NCBI RefSeq assembly: GCF_019457615.1
Contig: NZ_CP080414.1
Coordinates: 363,501 to 427,500 of the forward strand
Direction: 5' to 3'
From: Shewanella zhangzhouensis
GTDB lineage: Bacteria > Pseudomonadota > Gammaproteobacteria > Enterobacterales > Shewanellaceae
Length of the DNA: 64,000 nucleotides
In this document: piece after piece, positions 37,059-46,797 of the stretch
How the letters are laid out: each line of letters starts with the position of its first letter
Numbering within the stretch: the first letter of the stretch is position 1
Program-made: the position numbers and the translations under genes
Notes under the pieces: model-generated
Told to the model about the DNA's origin: nothing
What the model saw: the letters and a program-made list of their open reading frames with translations, nothing else
Databases searched by the model: none

Positions 37059-38543
37059 GTGGACAAGCAATATGTGGTTGCGCTGGATCAGGGCACAACC
37101 AGCTCCCGCGCCATTGTTTTTGACAGGGATGCCAACCTGGTGGCAGTGTCGCAGCGCGAATTCACCCAAATTTACCCCAAGGGCGGCTGGGTTGAGCACG
37201 ATCCCATGGAGCTCTGGGCCTCCCAGAGCTCGACTCTGATTGAAGTCCTGGCCCGGGCCGGTATTCACAGCGACGAAGTGGCTGCTATCGGTATCACCAA
37301 TCAGCGTGAAACCACCATCATCTGGGATAAGCACACGGGTAAACCTGTGTGCAATGCCATTGTATGGCAGTGCCGCCGCAGCGCCGCCATTTGTGAAGCG
37401 CTTAAAGCGCAGGGTTTGGAGCCGCTGTTTCGCGATAAAACCGGCCTCCTGCTCGACCCTTATTTTTCCGGCACCAAAATCAAATGGATCCTCGACAATG
37501 TGCCCGGTGTGCGTGAGCGTGCCGACGCGGGTGAGCTGCTGTTTGGTACCGTGGATACCTGGCTGGTGTGGAAACTCACCGAAGGCAAGGTCCATGTGAC
37601 CGACCCCACCAATGCCTCGCGTACCCTGATGTACAACATCCACAGGGGCGAATGGGACCCAGAGTTGCTTAAGGCACTGGATATTCCAGCCAGTTTATTG
37701 CCCGAAGTGAAGTCGTCTCAGGCGGTGTACGGCACTACCCGTATCGCCGGTGAGGGCACCGAAATTCCGGTGGCGGGCATGGCTGGCGATCAGCAGGCGG
37801 CGCTCTTTGGCCAGCTGTGTGTCGAGCCCGGTATGGCCAAGAACACCTACGGCACCGGCTGCTTTTTGCTGATGAATACCGGTAAGCAGGCGGTGAAATC
37901 AGAGCATGGCCTGCTGACCACCATTGCAGTGGGCGATGATGGTGGTATCAGCTATGCGCTGGAAGGGGCCGTGTTTATGGGCGGCGCCACAATTCAATGG
38001 CTTAGGGACGAGCTGGGGCTTATCCGCGATGCCAGCGATACCGAATACTTTGCCTCCAAGGTAGACGACACCAATGGCGTGTACCTGGTGCCTGCCTTTG
38101 TCGGCCTGGGCGCCCCTTATTGGGACCCGGATGCCCGTGGCACTCTGGTGGGACTGACCAGGGGCGCCAACCGCAATCACATCATCCGGGCGGCGCTGGA
38201 GTCCATCGCCTACCAAAGCCGTGATTTACTGGATGCCATGAGTAAAGACAGCGGCGTGGCGCTTAAGCAACTTAAGGTAGATGGCGGGGCGGTAGCCAAC
38301 GATTTTCTGATGCAGTTTCAGGCGGATATCTCGGGAGTTGAGGTACTGCGCCCAGCGCTCACCGAAACCACCGCTATGGGAGCGGCATTCCTCGGTGGTC
38401 TCGCCGTTGGTTTCTGGTCCTGTGTGGATGAAATCCGCCATAAAAGCGGCATCGACAGGCGCTTTGTGCCTTTGATGGATAATAAAGAAAGAGCGGCTCT
38501 ATACCTTGGATGGCAAGATGCCGTGCGCCGCAGCCTGAGCTAA
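37059..38543 (+). CDS. glpK: glycerol kinase
   Basis: A 494-residue FGGY-family kinase making glycerol-3-phosphate. It starts at GTG 37059 ([20 protein letters not shown]) with AAAGGA upstream. [54 protein letters not shown] and [19 protein letters not shown] are diagnostic. No glpF or glpD is adjacent, unlike many glp operons, so the uptake and dehydrogenase genes must lie elsewhere. Confidence 0.97.
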   Translation: MDKQYVVALDQGTTSSRAIVFDRDANLVAVSQREFTQIYPKGGWVEHDPMELWASQSSTLIEVLARAGIHSDEVAAIGITNQRETTIIWDKHTGKPVCNAIVWQCRRSAAICEALKAQGLEPLFRDKTGLLLDPYFSGTKIKWILDNVPGVRERADAGELLFGTVDTWLVWKLTEGKVHVTDPTNASRTLMYNIHRGEWDPELLKALDIPASLLPEVKSSQAVYGTTRIAGEGTEIPVAGMAGDQQAALFGQLCVEPGMAKNTYGTGCFLLMNTGKQAVKSEHGLLTTIAVGDDGGISYALEGAVFMGGATIQWLRDELGLIRDASDTEYFASKVDDTNGVYLVPAFVGLGAPYWDPDARGTLVGLTRGANRNHIIRAALESIAYQSRDLLDAMSKDSGVALKQLKVDGGAVANDFLMQFQADISGVEVLRPALTETTAMGAAFLGGLAVGFWSCVDEIRHKSGIDRRFVPLMDNKERAALYLGWQDAVRRSLS

Positions 38544-38577
38544 ATGGGTTTAAACAGAGGCTTGAACCAGGGGGCAA

Positions 38578-39648
38578 TTACTGCGCCCTGATGGTATTTA
38601 TGCGTTCACTCAAGTCGGGATGAGTGCTTAGCCAACTGGGTATGTTAGACATCCCCGGCTGAGCCTCCAGTTTTTGATACAGATCAGCCAACGGCTTCGT
38701 ACTGCCGTATATTGACTGCATCTGCTTGATGGCAAAGGCGTCAGCTTCACGCTCATCGTGACGAGAATACCCCAGGGTTAGCCCCAGTACTGCAGAACTT
38801 GCCATGATATCTGCCAGTCCACTGCTGTCACCCATAATCATGGCGACGGTGACAGATAGCAGTGTACTCTGGATCAGGGAAGTCATCAGGTGGTTATAAT
38901 GATGATGGCCAAGCTCATGCAGTATCACACTCTCCAGCTCACCTTTATCAATCGCTAAATTGATCATGGCGTCGGTTAACACCACGCTGCCATCAGCAAG
39001 GGCGAACGCATTTATCATGCCCGGATGGGGAACATCATTGGATGAAGGATTGAGAATGAGCCCGTCTGGCAGTTTGCTTCCCATCATATAAAGCTTTGGG
39101 GCGGGATGAAACTGGTACCCTTGCGAGTCCAGCTGGCTTAATAGCGAATGGAAGGTTTTTTGGACTTGGGCCTGAGTCTTGGCATCTAGATGCGACTCTC
39201 CTAAACCCAGGCTTTCCATGCTGTCGCGGCTGTATTCTCCCAAATATTCCTGCACCGAAACAGGCATCATGGCCGCAAGTGTTTTAGCAGCCAGCGGCAA
39301 ACCAAATCGATAAGTACCCCACATAAGAAAGAGCAGTATGGCACTGCATAAAATGGCCAGCGAAAGATGACGTTCAATACTTGCTACCAGGGAAGGGCGA
39401 TTGTGCCTTTTTATCCAGTCGTTAAGTTTAGCGGTGTCACTGGATACAAATACCCATCCTCCATTGAAGCAAAGGTTGCGGGCCAGATTGCCAACTGCGT
39501 CTGTTATTCCAATAACCTCAAGATGGCTCTTACACTGATAAACGTCAGAGCTGAGTGTCACGAACCCTTGATCATCCAAACGCACGGCTGCGGGATGCTT
39601 TTTAGCTTGTTTGGGGGCGAGTAAATGCCCTTCGATAAGTATTACCAT
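38578..39648 (-). CDS. M48 family membrane metalloprotease
   Basis: A 356-residue protein with the zinc motif HELGHH (VILHELGHHHYNHL) and a downstream READAFAIKQM glutamate, as in M48 peptidases related to HtpX and BepA. A transmembrane helix near residue 95-115 (LAILCSAILLFLMWGTYRF) and another after the zinc motif suggest a membrane protease. The ATG at 39648 lies one base after the stop of the DUF898 gene; a GTG four codons earlier is the alternative. Coupling suggests the two work together, perhaps on membrane-protein quality. Confidence 0.88.
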   Translation of the reverse strand: MVILIEGHLLAPKQAKKHPAAVRLDDQGFVTLSSDVYQCKSHLEVIGITDAVGNLARNLCFNGGWVFVSSDTAKLNDWIKRHNRPSLVASIERHLSLAILCSAILLFLMWGTYRFGLPLAAKTLAAMMPVSVQEYLGEYSRDSMESLGLGESHLDAKTQAQVQKTFHSLLSQLDSQGYQFHPAPKLYMMGSKLPDGLILNPSSNDVPHPGMINAFALADGSVVLTDAMINLAIDKGELESVILHELGHHHYNHLMTSLIQSTLLSVTVAMIMGDSSGLADIMASSAVLGLTLGYSRHDEREADAFAIKQMQSIYGSTKPLADLYQKLEAQPGMSNIPSWLSTHPDLSERINTIRAQ

Positions 39649-39649
39649 A

Positions 39650-40855
39650 TTAAATGGCACCGATATTCAAGTCGAATATATCAACCATTTCATCTGCAAT
39701 GGCATTATCGGTTCCGGCATTGTGATCCTGTATATGCGCGAAACCCATATCTCCCGATGCATGGGTATATTCTGCCAAATATGTTGCCGTTCGAATGTCA
39801 ACCCAAGGGCGGCCTAGACCTAGGGTGAATATGGTAATGAGCGCGTTGGTAAGCATTAGGCCAATGAAGCCAGATACTGGGATATTTGAGCTGAGACGCA
39901 GATTGTCATCAATAGCAATCTGGTTAAACAGATAGTTGCGAGTCTTCGCTTTGATAAAGCCGTAGACTATGGTGCCAAAAATAAAGATTGAAAAATATAG
40001 GAAAACGAAAAATACGATAAAAAGAACCGACTTCGCCAGTTGTGCCTCTGAATTGTCACGAATAAGTCTGAAACTCGGTTGAAAATCCGATGCACCCAAG
40101 GTTAGAGCTAAAAATGTTGCGACAAAAGCCGCCACTATCAATGCCGCCCAAGCAACGATTTCCATGTATTCGCCGGTGTCGACTTTGGCTTTAAATTGGG
40201 TCTCTCCGTAGCGGTATCCATTGACAATGTAGCGTGCAACTCCGGCCGTTACCCAGCTGTAGGTTAATATTATAACTGCTACGAGGCCTATCAAAGCAGC
40301 GCATATCGCCAAGATACTTTTACTTTCGATAGCCGCCATTGAAAGCATCAGGCCTATCAATAGCAGCACATAAGCGATTACAGGCTTTCCAAGAAAAGCG
40401 ATATAGGCGCCGCCATAACTGCCTTGAAAGTCGAATCGAACGTTTCGAAAGCGTGTCATGCGTGCATCAAATCGAATATTACGGGTAGCCAAGAAAGGGA
40501 AAACCAACATCAGTAGCACACCAAGCCCCGCATTAACCAGTGGAAATAAAGTACTGGTGCTAATCCAGATGGCAAAGACGATTGCTGCAATAATACGACC
40601 TAGCAGTATTTGCAGAGGCTTAGCCAGATATTCGAATCTGTCGCCATCCAGTTCCGTGTTGCCGTAAAAATACTGATTGGTCCGTACTTTGGCCCAGGCA
40701 GAATAAATCCCTAAGGTAATACACGACAATAGGATATTAACTATCCATATCCCGAAGTATTCGGTGCTATCACCATGGAATTTGAAAGAATGTTTTTGAG
40801 GAATATGGGAGTTTGCCTGATCCACTGAATTTTCCTTCCATTGGAAAACTCCCAT
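39650..40855 (-). CDS. yjgN: YjgN family DUF898 membrane protein
   Basis: A 401-residue protein with about nine hydrophobic helices. HSFKFHGDSTEYFGIWIVNI and LGIYSAWAKVRTNQYFYGNT mark the DUF898 start, and the pattern recurs as RYIVNGYRYGETQFKAKV later. The C-terminal LGLGRPWVDIRTATYLAEYT is conserved. The function of YjgN is unknown. It is directly followed by the M48 protease gene. Confidence 0.88.
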   Translation of the reverse strand: MGVFQWKENSVDQANSHIPQKHSFKFHGDSTEYFGIWIVNILLSCITLGIYSAWAKVRTNQYFYGNTELDGDRFEYLAKPLQILLGRIIAAIVFAIWISTSTLFPLVNAGLGVLLMLVFPFLATRNIRFDARMTRFRNVRFDFQGSYGGAYIAFLGKPVIAYVLLLIGLMLSMAAIESKSILAICAALIGLVAVIILTYSWVTAGVARYIVNGYRYGETQFKAKVDTGEYMEIVAWAALIVAAFVATFLALTLGASDFQPSFRLIRDNSEAQLAKSVLFIVFFVFLYFSIFIFGTIVYGFIKAKTRNYLFNQIAIDDNLRLSSNIPVSGFIGLMLTNALITIFTLGLGRPWVDIRTATYLAEYTHASGDMGFAHIQDHNAGTDNAIADEMVDIFDLNIGAI

Positions 40856-40884
40856 TTAAGCAGCTGTACAATATTAAGGCAATC

Positions 40885-41157
40885 TTAAACCTCAATATCG
40901 ATATGACTACCAGTGCGGCGGGCCCGCCGCTCTACTGCGGGCTTGTTGACACTTTCCCTGGGCTTGGGTTGGCCGTTGTTGTCGTCTGCCTGACCCTGTT
41001 TGTGAGCAATGTCCGGCGGTAACTGAGACTGAGGGGCCTCATGGCTATCCTTATCGATAGCCGTATCATTATCCAGCTGTTTTACCCGGCGACTCCGCTC
41101 CAGCGTTGCCTTTACCGGTCTTGCCAACATGGCATAGATGCTGTCCAATCCACTCAT
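40885..41157 (-). CDS. hypothetical charged protein (90 aa)
   Basis: The ATG at 41157 has AGGAGG 5 nt upstream, so this 90-residue frame is probably translated; the frame begins 8 codons earlier without a better site. The N-terminus (MSGLDSIYAMLARPVKATLE) looks helical and the rest is polar, low in hydrophobic residues and probably disordered, ending RTGSHIDIEV. No family is recognised. It sits between the DUF898 and PepSY-ferredoxin genes on the same strand. Confidence 0.6.
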   Translation of the reverse strand: MSGLDSIYAMLARPVKATLERSRRVKQLDNDTAIDKDSHEAPQSQLPPDIAHKQGQADDNNGQPKPRESVNKPAVERRARRTGSHIDIEV

Positions 41158-41208
41158 TCCCGCCTCCTGTGCTTCCTGCACTGGTTATCGGCATGTTCTG
41201 CCTAATAT

Positions 41209-42243
41209 TTAGACATTTTCATTGCTGCTGGGTTCGGATATCTGGCACTGCTTATGCCAATAGCGCTCCTGGGCTTTGTTAGCAAGCCTCACACGGCCTG
41301 TATAAGCGCCATGTTGGCAAGCGAGGCGCTGTCCCTGTTCCACTTTCTCCCCAAGACGTTTGATGTCGGCCTCGGTGGCCGCGGGTGGAGTGTCAATAAA
41401 GACCAGGGTACAGAGACCGCAGCTGCCTCCGCCGCCGCATTGAGTCGGCAATAAGGGGTTATTGGCATTGATGGTTTCAAGGAGTGAAGGGCCGGCACAG
41501 AACTGACCCAGTTCGTTACCCTTAAGATCAAACACGCTGAGGTGTTGGCTATTGGCGTCAGCTTTGCGCAACAGGTAAAACCCGCCCTGCCAGCGCTGCC
41601 ACACGACCAAGGCGCCCGTGAATACCATCAACAATGTCAGTAACGCAAAAATGCGGATCCCGAGATGGTTAAAAGCAATGCCATTACCCGGTGCATAGTC
41701 CATAAAGTGCAGCATCAGCAGCAGCTCTTTAAGATCAGAACCTATGTCTTTATGGGCCAGGAGTTTGCCACTGTCGGCATCGACCAGCACGCGGGTGTTC
41801 CTGTCGTTGTAGGCCTTAAACAAGGCGACTTTGACCGATGCGGGAAATCCTGTTTCATCGCCGGGCAGATACTGAGGCTGCTCCTCCAGGGGTAAATTGA
41901 TGCTGGCGGCAGCTATCTGGCGAAGCAGGGGCTCATCCAGCACCATAGGTGTCAGAGTATCCGCCCATAGACTCAGGCTCTTTTCCCCCAACATTAAACG
42001 ATAAACTGGCCTGGATAAGATGCTGTCGAGGCGGATTTCGGTGACTTGCGCAGGCAGGGAGACCTCATTTGCATGGAAGTGGCGCGGTGCATTCATCGGC
42101 ATGCCCGTGTCTCTTACGCGATTCCTATTTGAGTCCAGATACTCTTCATCAATCAGGCTCAGCGCCAGGCCGGAACCGAGCCACAACAGCATTTGCAGAC
42201 CACACAAGGTTGCAAGATAAAGATGCCATTTTAGCCAGTTCAT
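41209..42243 (-). CDS. PepSY membrane protein fused to a plant-type [2Fe-2S] ferredoxin domain
   Basis: A 344-residue protein. An N-terminal transmembrane helix (WHLYLATLCGLQMLLWLGSG) is followed by a periplasmic PepSY-like region and a second helix near 195-215 (FALLTLLMVFTGALVVWQ), then a cytoplasmic ferredoxin domain. The cluster ligands are C269-x5-C275-x2-C278 (CGGGGSCGLC) and C309. The fusion should move electrons across or at the membrane, as in NqrF-like or iron-reductase systems. Its ATG overlaps the stop of the PepSY gene by 4 nt. Confidence 0.82.
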   Translation of the reverse strand: MNWLKWHLYLATLCGLQMLLWLGSGLALSLIDEEYLDSNRNRVRDTGMPMNAPRHFHANEVSLPAQVTEIRLDSILSRPVYRLMLGEKSLSLWADTLTPMVLDEPLLRQIAAASINLPLEEQPQYLPGDETGFPASVKVALFKAYNDRNTRVLVDADSGKLLAHKDIGSDLKELLLMLHFMDYAPGNGIAFNHLGIRIFALLTLLMVFTGALVVWQRWQGGFYLLRKADANSQHLSVFDLKGNELGQFCAGPSLLETINANNPLLPTQCGGGGSCGLCTLVFIDTPPAATEADIKRLGEKVEQGQRLACQHGAYTGRVRLANKAQERYWHKQCQISEPSSNENV

Positions 42244-42956
42244 GCCGTGCCCTCCGGCTTTTTGCTTTTAGAGGTGGGCTTTAAGCTGCGCCATGCCAGC
42301 ATTGAACCTGTAAGGGCCAATAACAAGGCCAGCAGTGACGCGATGCGAAGCAGATTATTGTGGATATTGTCCCGCTCGGCGTAATCCATGATGTGCAGCA
42401 TCCACAGGAAATCAAACAAGCGCCAGCCGTCGTACCGCTTACCCACAAGCTCCCCGGTATTGGCCGAAAAATAAAGACTGGGTGACAGAGGTGCATCAAA
42501 ATCAACACGATACAGAGGTAAGAGCCGCGGGCTCATTTCTGCGGGGGCCTGCTCCTCATAGAGGCTCACTTTGGCAATGGGATCATTGCTTGTATATACA
42601 AGCGTGGCGAGCGTCCGGATTGAGGCTTCATCCGGTGGTGTCAGCGGCTCACCAGTCTTGGCGTTAATGGCCTTGGCCATGCCACCCTCTTTAAAGAAAT
42701 ACACCGGACCTTGCGGGGTTTGCTTCAGACGTATGTGCATGGCACCTGGGTAGTCGGCTTTTACACTGGCAAAGGTCAGTCGTACCTGGGCATGATCGAT
42801 AGGGAGCAAAGGTTCGGCCACCAGATGATCACCGTGAATATTGTCTATGTCGGTCAGCACCATATAGGCGCCGCTGATGCACCAGAGCAGGACTTGTATC
42901 CCTATCAGTGGTGCCAACAGCCGGTGCCAGCGTCGAACTTGTGTGATGGATGCCAT
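42240..42956 (-). CDS. PepSY domain membrane protein
   Basis: A 238-residue protein with an N-terminal helix after RRWHRLLAPLIGIQVLLWCI, a periplasmic PepSY-type domain (about 40-180), and a second helix near 205-222 before a basic tail. The sequence parallels the neighbouring PepSY-ferredoxin protein (WHRLLA / WHLYLA, LWMLHIMDY / LLMLHFMDY), so the two are paralogues. They overlap by 4 nt and probably form a complex. Similar pairs are found with iron uptake or respiration genes; the partner is not seen here. Confidence 0.8.
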   Translation of the reverse strand: MASITQVRRWHRLLAPLIGIQVLLWCISGAYMVLTDIDNIHGDHLVAEPLLPIDHAQVRLTFASVKADYPGAMHIRLKQTPQGPVYFFKEGGMAKAINAKTGEPLTPPDEASIRTLATLVYTSNDPIAKVSLYEEQAPAEMSPRLLPLYRVDFDAPLSPSLYFSANTGELVGKRYDGWRLFDFLWMLHIMDYAERDNIHNNLLRIASLLALLLALTGSMLAWRSLKPTSKSKKPEGTA

Positions 42957-43215
42957 TAAAGGGGGTTAATCAGTCGAAGGTGTCACGCATCTTCACAGAT
43001 TTGTGGGAGCCAGTTCAAGGTTGAAAATCCACCTTTTGTTTCTAAAAAGGGACAGCACCTCACCATCCCGGGAAGATTATTAAAAATTCACTGGCATTTA
43101 ATGTGTGTTTTTTCCACTGTTTAGCAATTTTTTGCCACTTTTCTCCACGCGAACAACAATGTTTAAACTTCGCGCGAGGCCGCTTGCCGTCTGGATTTAT
43201 CGCTGTTTTGTGCCC

Positions 43216-43245
43216 TTGACATAGGTTGCGCACTGTCCCTACACT
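43216..43245 (+). promoter_or_regulatory. mraZ (dcw cluster) promoter
   Basis: TTGACA (43216-43221) and TACACT (43240-43245) are separated by 18 nt. The predicted start falls on the MraZ repeats just downstream. Confidence 0.7.
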
Positions 43246-43253
43246 TAGCAATT

Positions 43254-43278
43254 GTGGGAAATTGTGGATCTTTGTGGA
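43254..43278 (+). promoter_or_regulatory. MraZ binding repeats
   Basis: Three GTGG[G/A] units lie at 43254, 43264 and 43274, exactly 10 bp apart. This is the arrangement recognised by MraZ, which represses its own operon. The repeats overlap the predicted transcription start. Confidence 0.82.
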
Positions 43279-43310
43279 TCGAGCAACCTCAACAGGGGAA
43301 ACAGACAACG

Positions 43311-43769
43311 GTGTTTAAAGGGGCCAGTGCAATCAATCTTGATGCCAAAGGACGGATCGCGATTCCAACGCGATACCGCGAACCCCTGTTGTCTGGCCAT
43401 GAGGGCAAGTTGGTCATCACGGTGGACATTCAGGCGAGTTGCCTGCTCATCTACCCGGCCGACGAATGGAGCCTGATTGAAGCCAAGTTACTGAAACTGT
43501 CCGATACCCAGCCCACAGAACGTGCGCTTAAGCGGATGTTACTCGGCTATGCCCACGAGATAGAAATGGACGGCAATGGCCGCTTGCTGTTACCGCCCCC
43601 TTTGCGTCAGTACGCTCAGCTGGACAAGAAAGCAATGCTGGTGGGGCAACTGAACAAGTTTGAGTTATGGGACGAAGCCCAGTGGCAGGCCCAGATCCAA
43701 AGCGCACAGGATGTTATCCGCAGCGAGGATCTGGCAGCCAATGAGCGTCTTGCAGATTTTTCGCTCTGA
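43311..43769 (+). CDS. mraZ: transcriptional regulator MraZ
   Basis: A 152-residue protein, the first gene of the division/cell-wall cluster. It starts at GTG 43311 (VFKGASAINLDAKGRIAIPT), with AGGGGAA upstream; the longer frame runs through the operator repeats and is rejected. Two SpoVT/AbrB-like repeats carry DAKGRIAIPTRYRE and DGNGRLLLPPPLRQ. It binds the GTGG repeats upstream. Its length matches E. coli MraZ (152). Confidence 0.97.
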   Translation: MFKGASAINLDAKGRIAIPTRYREPLLSGHEGKLVITVDIQASCLLIYPADEWSLIEAKLLKLSDTQPTERALKRMLLGYAHEIEMDGNGRLLLPPPLRQYAQLDKKAMLVGQLNKFELWDEAQWQAQIQSAQDVIRSEDLAANERLADFSL

Positions 43770-43800
43770 TGAGTGAACCCAAGGATATAAGAAGAACGCG

Positions 43801-44742
43801 ATGAGCCAGGATTTTGCCCATTTATCCGTACTGCTTGCTGAGACCGTTGACGGGCTCAATATTCGGGCTGACGGCATTTATATCGACGGTACCTTTGGCC
43901 GTGGCGGGCATTCCCGTGAGGTATTGTCGCGTCTGGGAACTGATGGACGCCTGATTGCCATCGACAGGGATCCTCAGGCCATTAAGGCGGCAGAGCGGTT
44001 TGCTAACGACAGCCGCTTCCAGATTGTACACGGCGGCTTCGGTCAACTGGCTACGTACGTCGAAGAACTTGGCCTGGTTGGCAAGATTGATGGGGTCCTG
44101 CTGGACTTGGGCGTTTCCTCTCCGCAGCTTGACGATGCAGAACGGGGTTTCAGCTTTTTGCGCGACGGTCCATTGGATATGCGCATGGATAACTCCCAGG
44201 GCGAAACGGCGGCCCAATGGTTGGCCCGGGCTGAAATCGAAGACATGGCGTGGGTGTTTAAAACCTATGGCGAAGAGCGTAATGCCCGCCACATCGCTCG
44301 CTGTATCGCGGCCGATAGAGAAAAAACGCCTTTTACCCGCACCAAACAACTGGCAGACCTGATAGCCAGAGTCGCCAAAAGTAAAGAGCGTAACAAACAC
44401 CCGGCTACCCGCGTTTTCCAGGCGATCCGCATTTACATCAACAGTGAACTTGAACAGATCGATCAGGCATTGGAGGGGGCGCTCAAAGTGCTCGCTCCCC
44501 ACGGCCGTCTGTCCATTATCAGTTTTCATTCACTGGAAGACCGTATCGTGAAGCGTTTTATCCGCCGCCACAGCCAGGGTGAAGAGTTGCCCCATGGTTT
44601 GCCTGTCACCGAGGCGCAGTTGAATAAGTCGCGCACTCTGCTGCCCGTGGGGAAAGCCATGAAGCCGTCGGATGAAGAAATTGAACAAAACGCCAGAGCG
44701 CGCAGCTCGGTACTGAGAGTGGCAGAGCGCCTGCCATTCTGA
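43801..44742 (+). CDS. rsmH: 16S rRNA (cytosine1402-N4)-methyltransferase
   Basis: A 313-residue SAM-dependent methyltransferase acting on C1402 in the 30S decoding centre. [15 protein letters not shown] at the start, [14 protein letters not shown] (SAM motif), [16 protein letters not shown] and [19 protein letters not shown] are diagnostic. It follows mraZ by 31 nt as in all dcw clusters. Confidence 0.98.
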   Translation: MSQDFAHLSVLLAETVDGLNIRADGIYIDGTFGRGGHSREVLSRLGTDGRLIAIDRDPQAIKAAERFANDSRFQIVHGGFGQLATYVEELGLVGKIDGVLLDLGVSSPQLDDAERGFSFLRDGPLDMRMDNSQGETAAQWLARAEIEDMAWVFKTYGEERNARHIARCIAADREKTPFTRTKQLADLIARVAKSKERNKHPATRVFQAIRIYINSELEQIDQALEGALKVLAPHGRLSIISFHSLEDRIVKRFIRRHSQGEELPHGLPVTEAQLNKSRTLLPVGKAMKPSDEEIEQNARARSSVLRVAERLPF

Positions 44743-44752
44743 GGAGTTACCG

Positions 44753-45064
44753 ATGAGTAAGCCGCTGAGTTTGCCACGTATTGTGTTGATGGACCTGTGG
44801 CATCACAAATGGACGTTTTTACTCGCGCTCTGTGTGATGTTGAATGGTGTCGCAGTTGTATATACAAGCCATGTCAGCCGCAAACTGACTTCAGAAGAAG
44901 CGCTGCTGATGCAGGAGCGGGATCGGCTGAACATTGAATGGCGAAATCTGTTGCTTGAAGAGCAATCGCTGGCAGAGCACAGCAGGATCACAAGGATAGC
45001 GACTAAGGAACTGAATATGGTCAGACCCCTTCCCAATGAAGAAGTGGTAGTGAGAGTGCCATGA
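44753..45064 (+). CDS. ftsL: cell division protein FtsL
   Basis: A 103-residue bitopic protein: short cytoplasmic N-terminus, one transmembrane helix (about 20-40, FLLALCVMLNGVAVVYTS), then a periplasmic leucine-zipper-like coiled coil with NIEWRNLLLEEQSLAEHSRI. It forms the FtsQLB subcomplex of the divisome. It overlaps ftsI by 4 nt. Confidence 0.95.
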   Translation: MSKPLSLPRIVLMDLWHHKWTFLLALCVMLNGVAVVYTSHVSRKLTSEEALLMQERDRLNIEWRNLLLEEQSLAEHSRITRIATKELNMVRPLPNEEVVVRVP

Positions 45065-46797
45065 GTAAGCAGGCAAAACGCAACCAGAAAGCACAACCCA
45101 TCCCATGGCGTCTTTACGTTGTGGTGGGCTTTGTGTGTCTGCTGTTTACCAGTCTGGTTGGCCGCGCCGCATATATTCAGTTGATTGAGCCGGACAAACT
45201 GCGCCGTGAAAGCGATATGCGCACTCTGCGCACCAGCAGCAGCGACGTGCAGCGGGGGCTTATCACCGACCGCAATGGTGAAATGCTGGCAGTGAGTGTG
45301 CCGGTACAGGCGGTATACGCAGACCCCAAAGAAGTCCACGACAAAAATGGTTTTGCCGACATGCGTCGTTGGCAGGCCCTGGCAGACGTACTCCACGAAA
45401 AGCCAGATACACTGATTTCCCGGGTTCAAGACAACCCAAGTAAACGTTTTACCTATCTTAAACGGCAAATTACCCCTGCTGTGGCCGAGTATATTCGCCA
45501 GCTTAAGCTGCCCGGCGTTTACCTCAAACCCGAGTCACGCCGGTACTATCCGGCCGGGGAGATCACTGCGCAGCTGATTGGGGTGACCAACATTGATGAT
45601 CTGGGTATTGAAGGGATTGAAAGTACCTACAACAACTGGCTGACAGGAACCCCTGCCAAACAGAAAGTACGTAAGTCCCGCGATGGCCATGTGGTTGAGC
45701 GTTTGGACATAGTGCAGGAAGGCGAGAGCCCCAACGACCTGGTGCTCAGCATCGATCAGCGTATTCAGCAGCTTGCCTACCGAGAGCTGAAGCGCGCCAC
45801 CGAGATGCATCAGGCGACCTCTGGCTCTGTGGTGGTCATCGATGTGTTGACAGGTGAAGTGCTGGCTATGGCCAACACCCCATCCTACAACCCCAACAGC
45901 CGCGATGACTGGCAAAGTTTCAAGATGCGTAACCGTGCCGTGACCGACACCTTCGAGCCCGGCTCAACGGTAAAACCCTTTGTGGTGGCCGCCGCGCTGG
46001 AGTCAGGCACTGTCAAGGCATCAGACATTATCCCCACATCACCCGGCTGGATGCGGCTGGGTGGACGCCAGGTGCGGGACTCCAACAATTACGGCGATAT
46101 GTCGCTCACCAAAATTCTGGTGAAGTCGAGCAACATGGGCGTTGCCAAGTTATCCCTGGGAATGCCGGTAGAACAGCTGCTTGGCACTTACTACTCCATA
46201 GGTTTGGGCAATTACTCGGGTATAGGCTTACCGGGCGAAAGTGCCGGTCTTATCCAGGAAAAACACCGTTGGTCTGATTTTGAGCGCGCAACCCTGGCCT
46301 TTGGTTACGGCCTGACTACCACCACGCTGCAGCTGGCGCGCATGTATGCGACCCTGGGTAACGGTGGTGTGCTTTATCCAGCGTCCATTCTGAAGTTGAA
46401 GCAGAAGCCTGAAGGTCAGCAGGTGTTGTCACCCCAGGTGGCCAACAACGTCATGAACATGCTGGTTGGCGTTACTGAGCAGGGCGGCACGGCGCGCAAG
46501 GCACATATCGACGGTTATCCGGTCGCAGGTAAAACAGGTACCAGCCGTAAAGCGGTGGCTGGCGGTTACGGTGACGATTACCTGGCCACTTTTGCCGGGG
46601 TAGCCCCCGTCAATAACCCGCGTCTTGCCATTGCGGTGGTTATCAACGAACCCAAGGGTGACAGATATTACGGCGGCGACGTGTCGGCGCCTGTGTTTTC
46701 AAAGGTGATGGCCGGTGCACTGCAAATGCTGAACGTTGAGCCCATCAGTACCCGTGAGCAAGTGCAGCTGGCGGCGAATTTGCGGGAGGCTGAATGA
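45061..46797 (+). CDS. ftsI: septal peptidoglycan transpeptidase FtsI (PBP3)
   Basis: A 578-residue class B penicillin-binding protein. It has one N-terminal transmembrane helix (about 20-40), a pedestal domain, and a transpeptidase domain with the catalytic STVK in [14 protein letters not shown], the SSN triad ([11 protein letters not shown]) and [26 protein letters not shown] is the conserved class B N-terminal block. It cross-links septal peptidoglycan with FtsW. Its stop overlaps murE. Confidence 0.98.
   Translation: MSKQAKRNQKAQPIPWRLYVVVGFVCLLFTSLVGRAAYIQLIEPDKLRRESDMRTLRTSSSDVQRGLITDRNGEMLAVSVPVQAVYADPKEVHDKNGFADMRRWQALADVLHEKPDTLISRVQDNPSKRFTYLKRQITPAVAEYIRQLKLPGVYLKPESRRYYPAGEITAQLIGVTNIDDLGIEGIESTYNNWLTGTPAKQKVRKSRDGHVVERLDIVQEGESPNDLVLSIDQRIQQLAYRELKRATEMHQATSGSVVVIDVLTGEVLAMANTPSYNPNSRDDWQSFKMRNRAVTDTFEPGSTVKPFVVAAALESGTVKASDIIPTSPGWMRLGGRQVRDSNNYGDMSLTKILVKSSNMGVAKLSLGMPVEQLLGTYYSIGLGNYSGIGLPGESAGLIQEKHRWSDFERATLAFGYGLTTTTLQLARMYATLGNGGVLYPASILKLKQKPEGQQVLSPQVANNVMNMLVGVTEQGGTARKAHIDGYPVAGKTGTSRKAVAGGYGDDYLATFAGVAPVNNPRLAIAVVINEPKGDRYYGGDVSAPVFSKVMAGALQMLNVEPISTREQVQLAANLREAE

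Larger units (their letters stand above)
42957..43310. other. 354-bp gap between the PepSY gene and mraZ
   Basis: No gene is supported here. The left half carries the leftward PepSY promoter region; the right half is AT-rich and holds the mraZ promoter and MraZ repeats. Confidence 0.6.

Noticed and set aside
36393..37643. 416-residue minus-strand ORF
   Set aside because: Antisense to the fadL end, the NTF2-like gene and glpK; no ribosome site or motifs.
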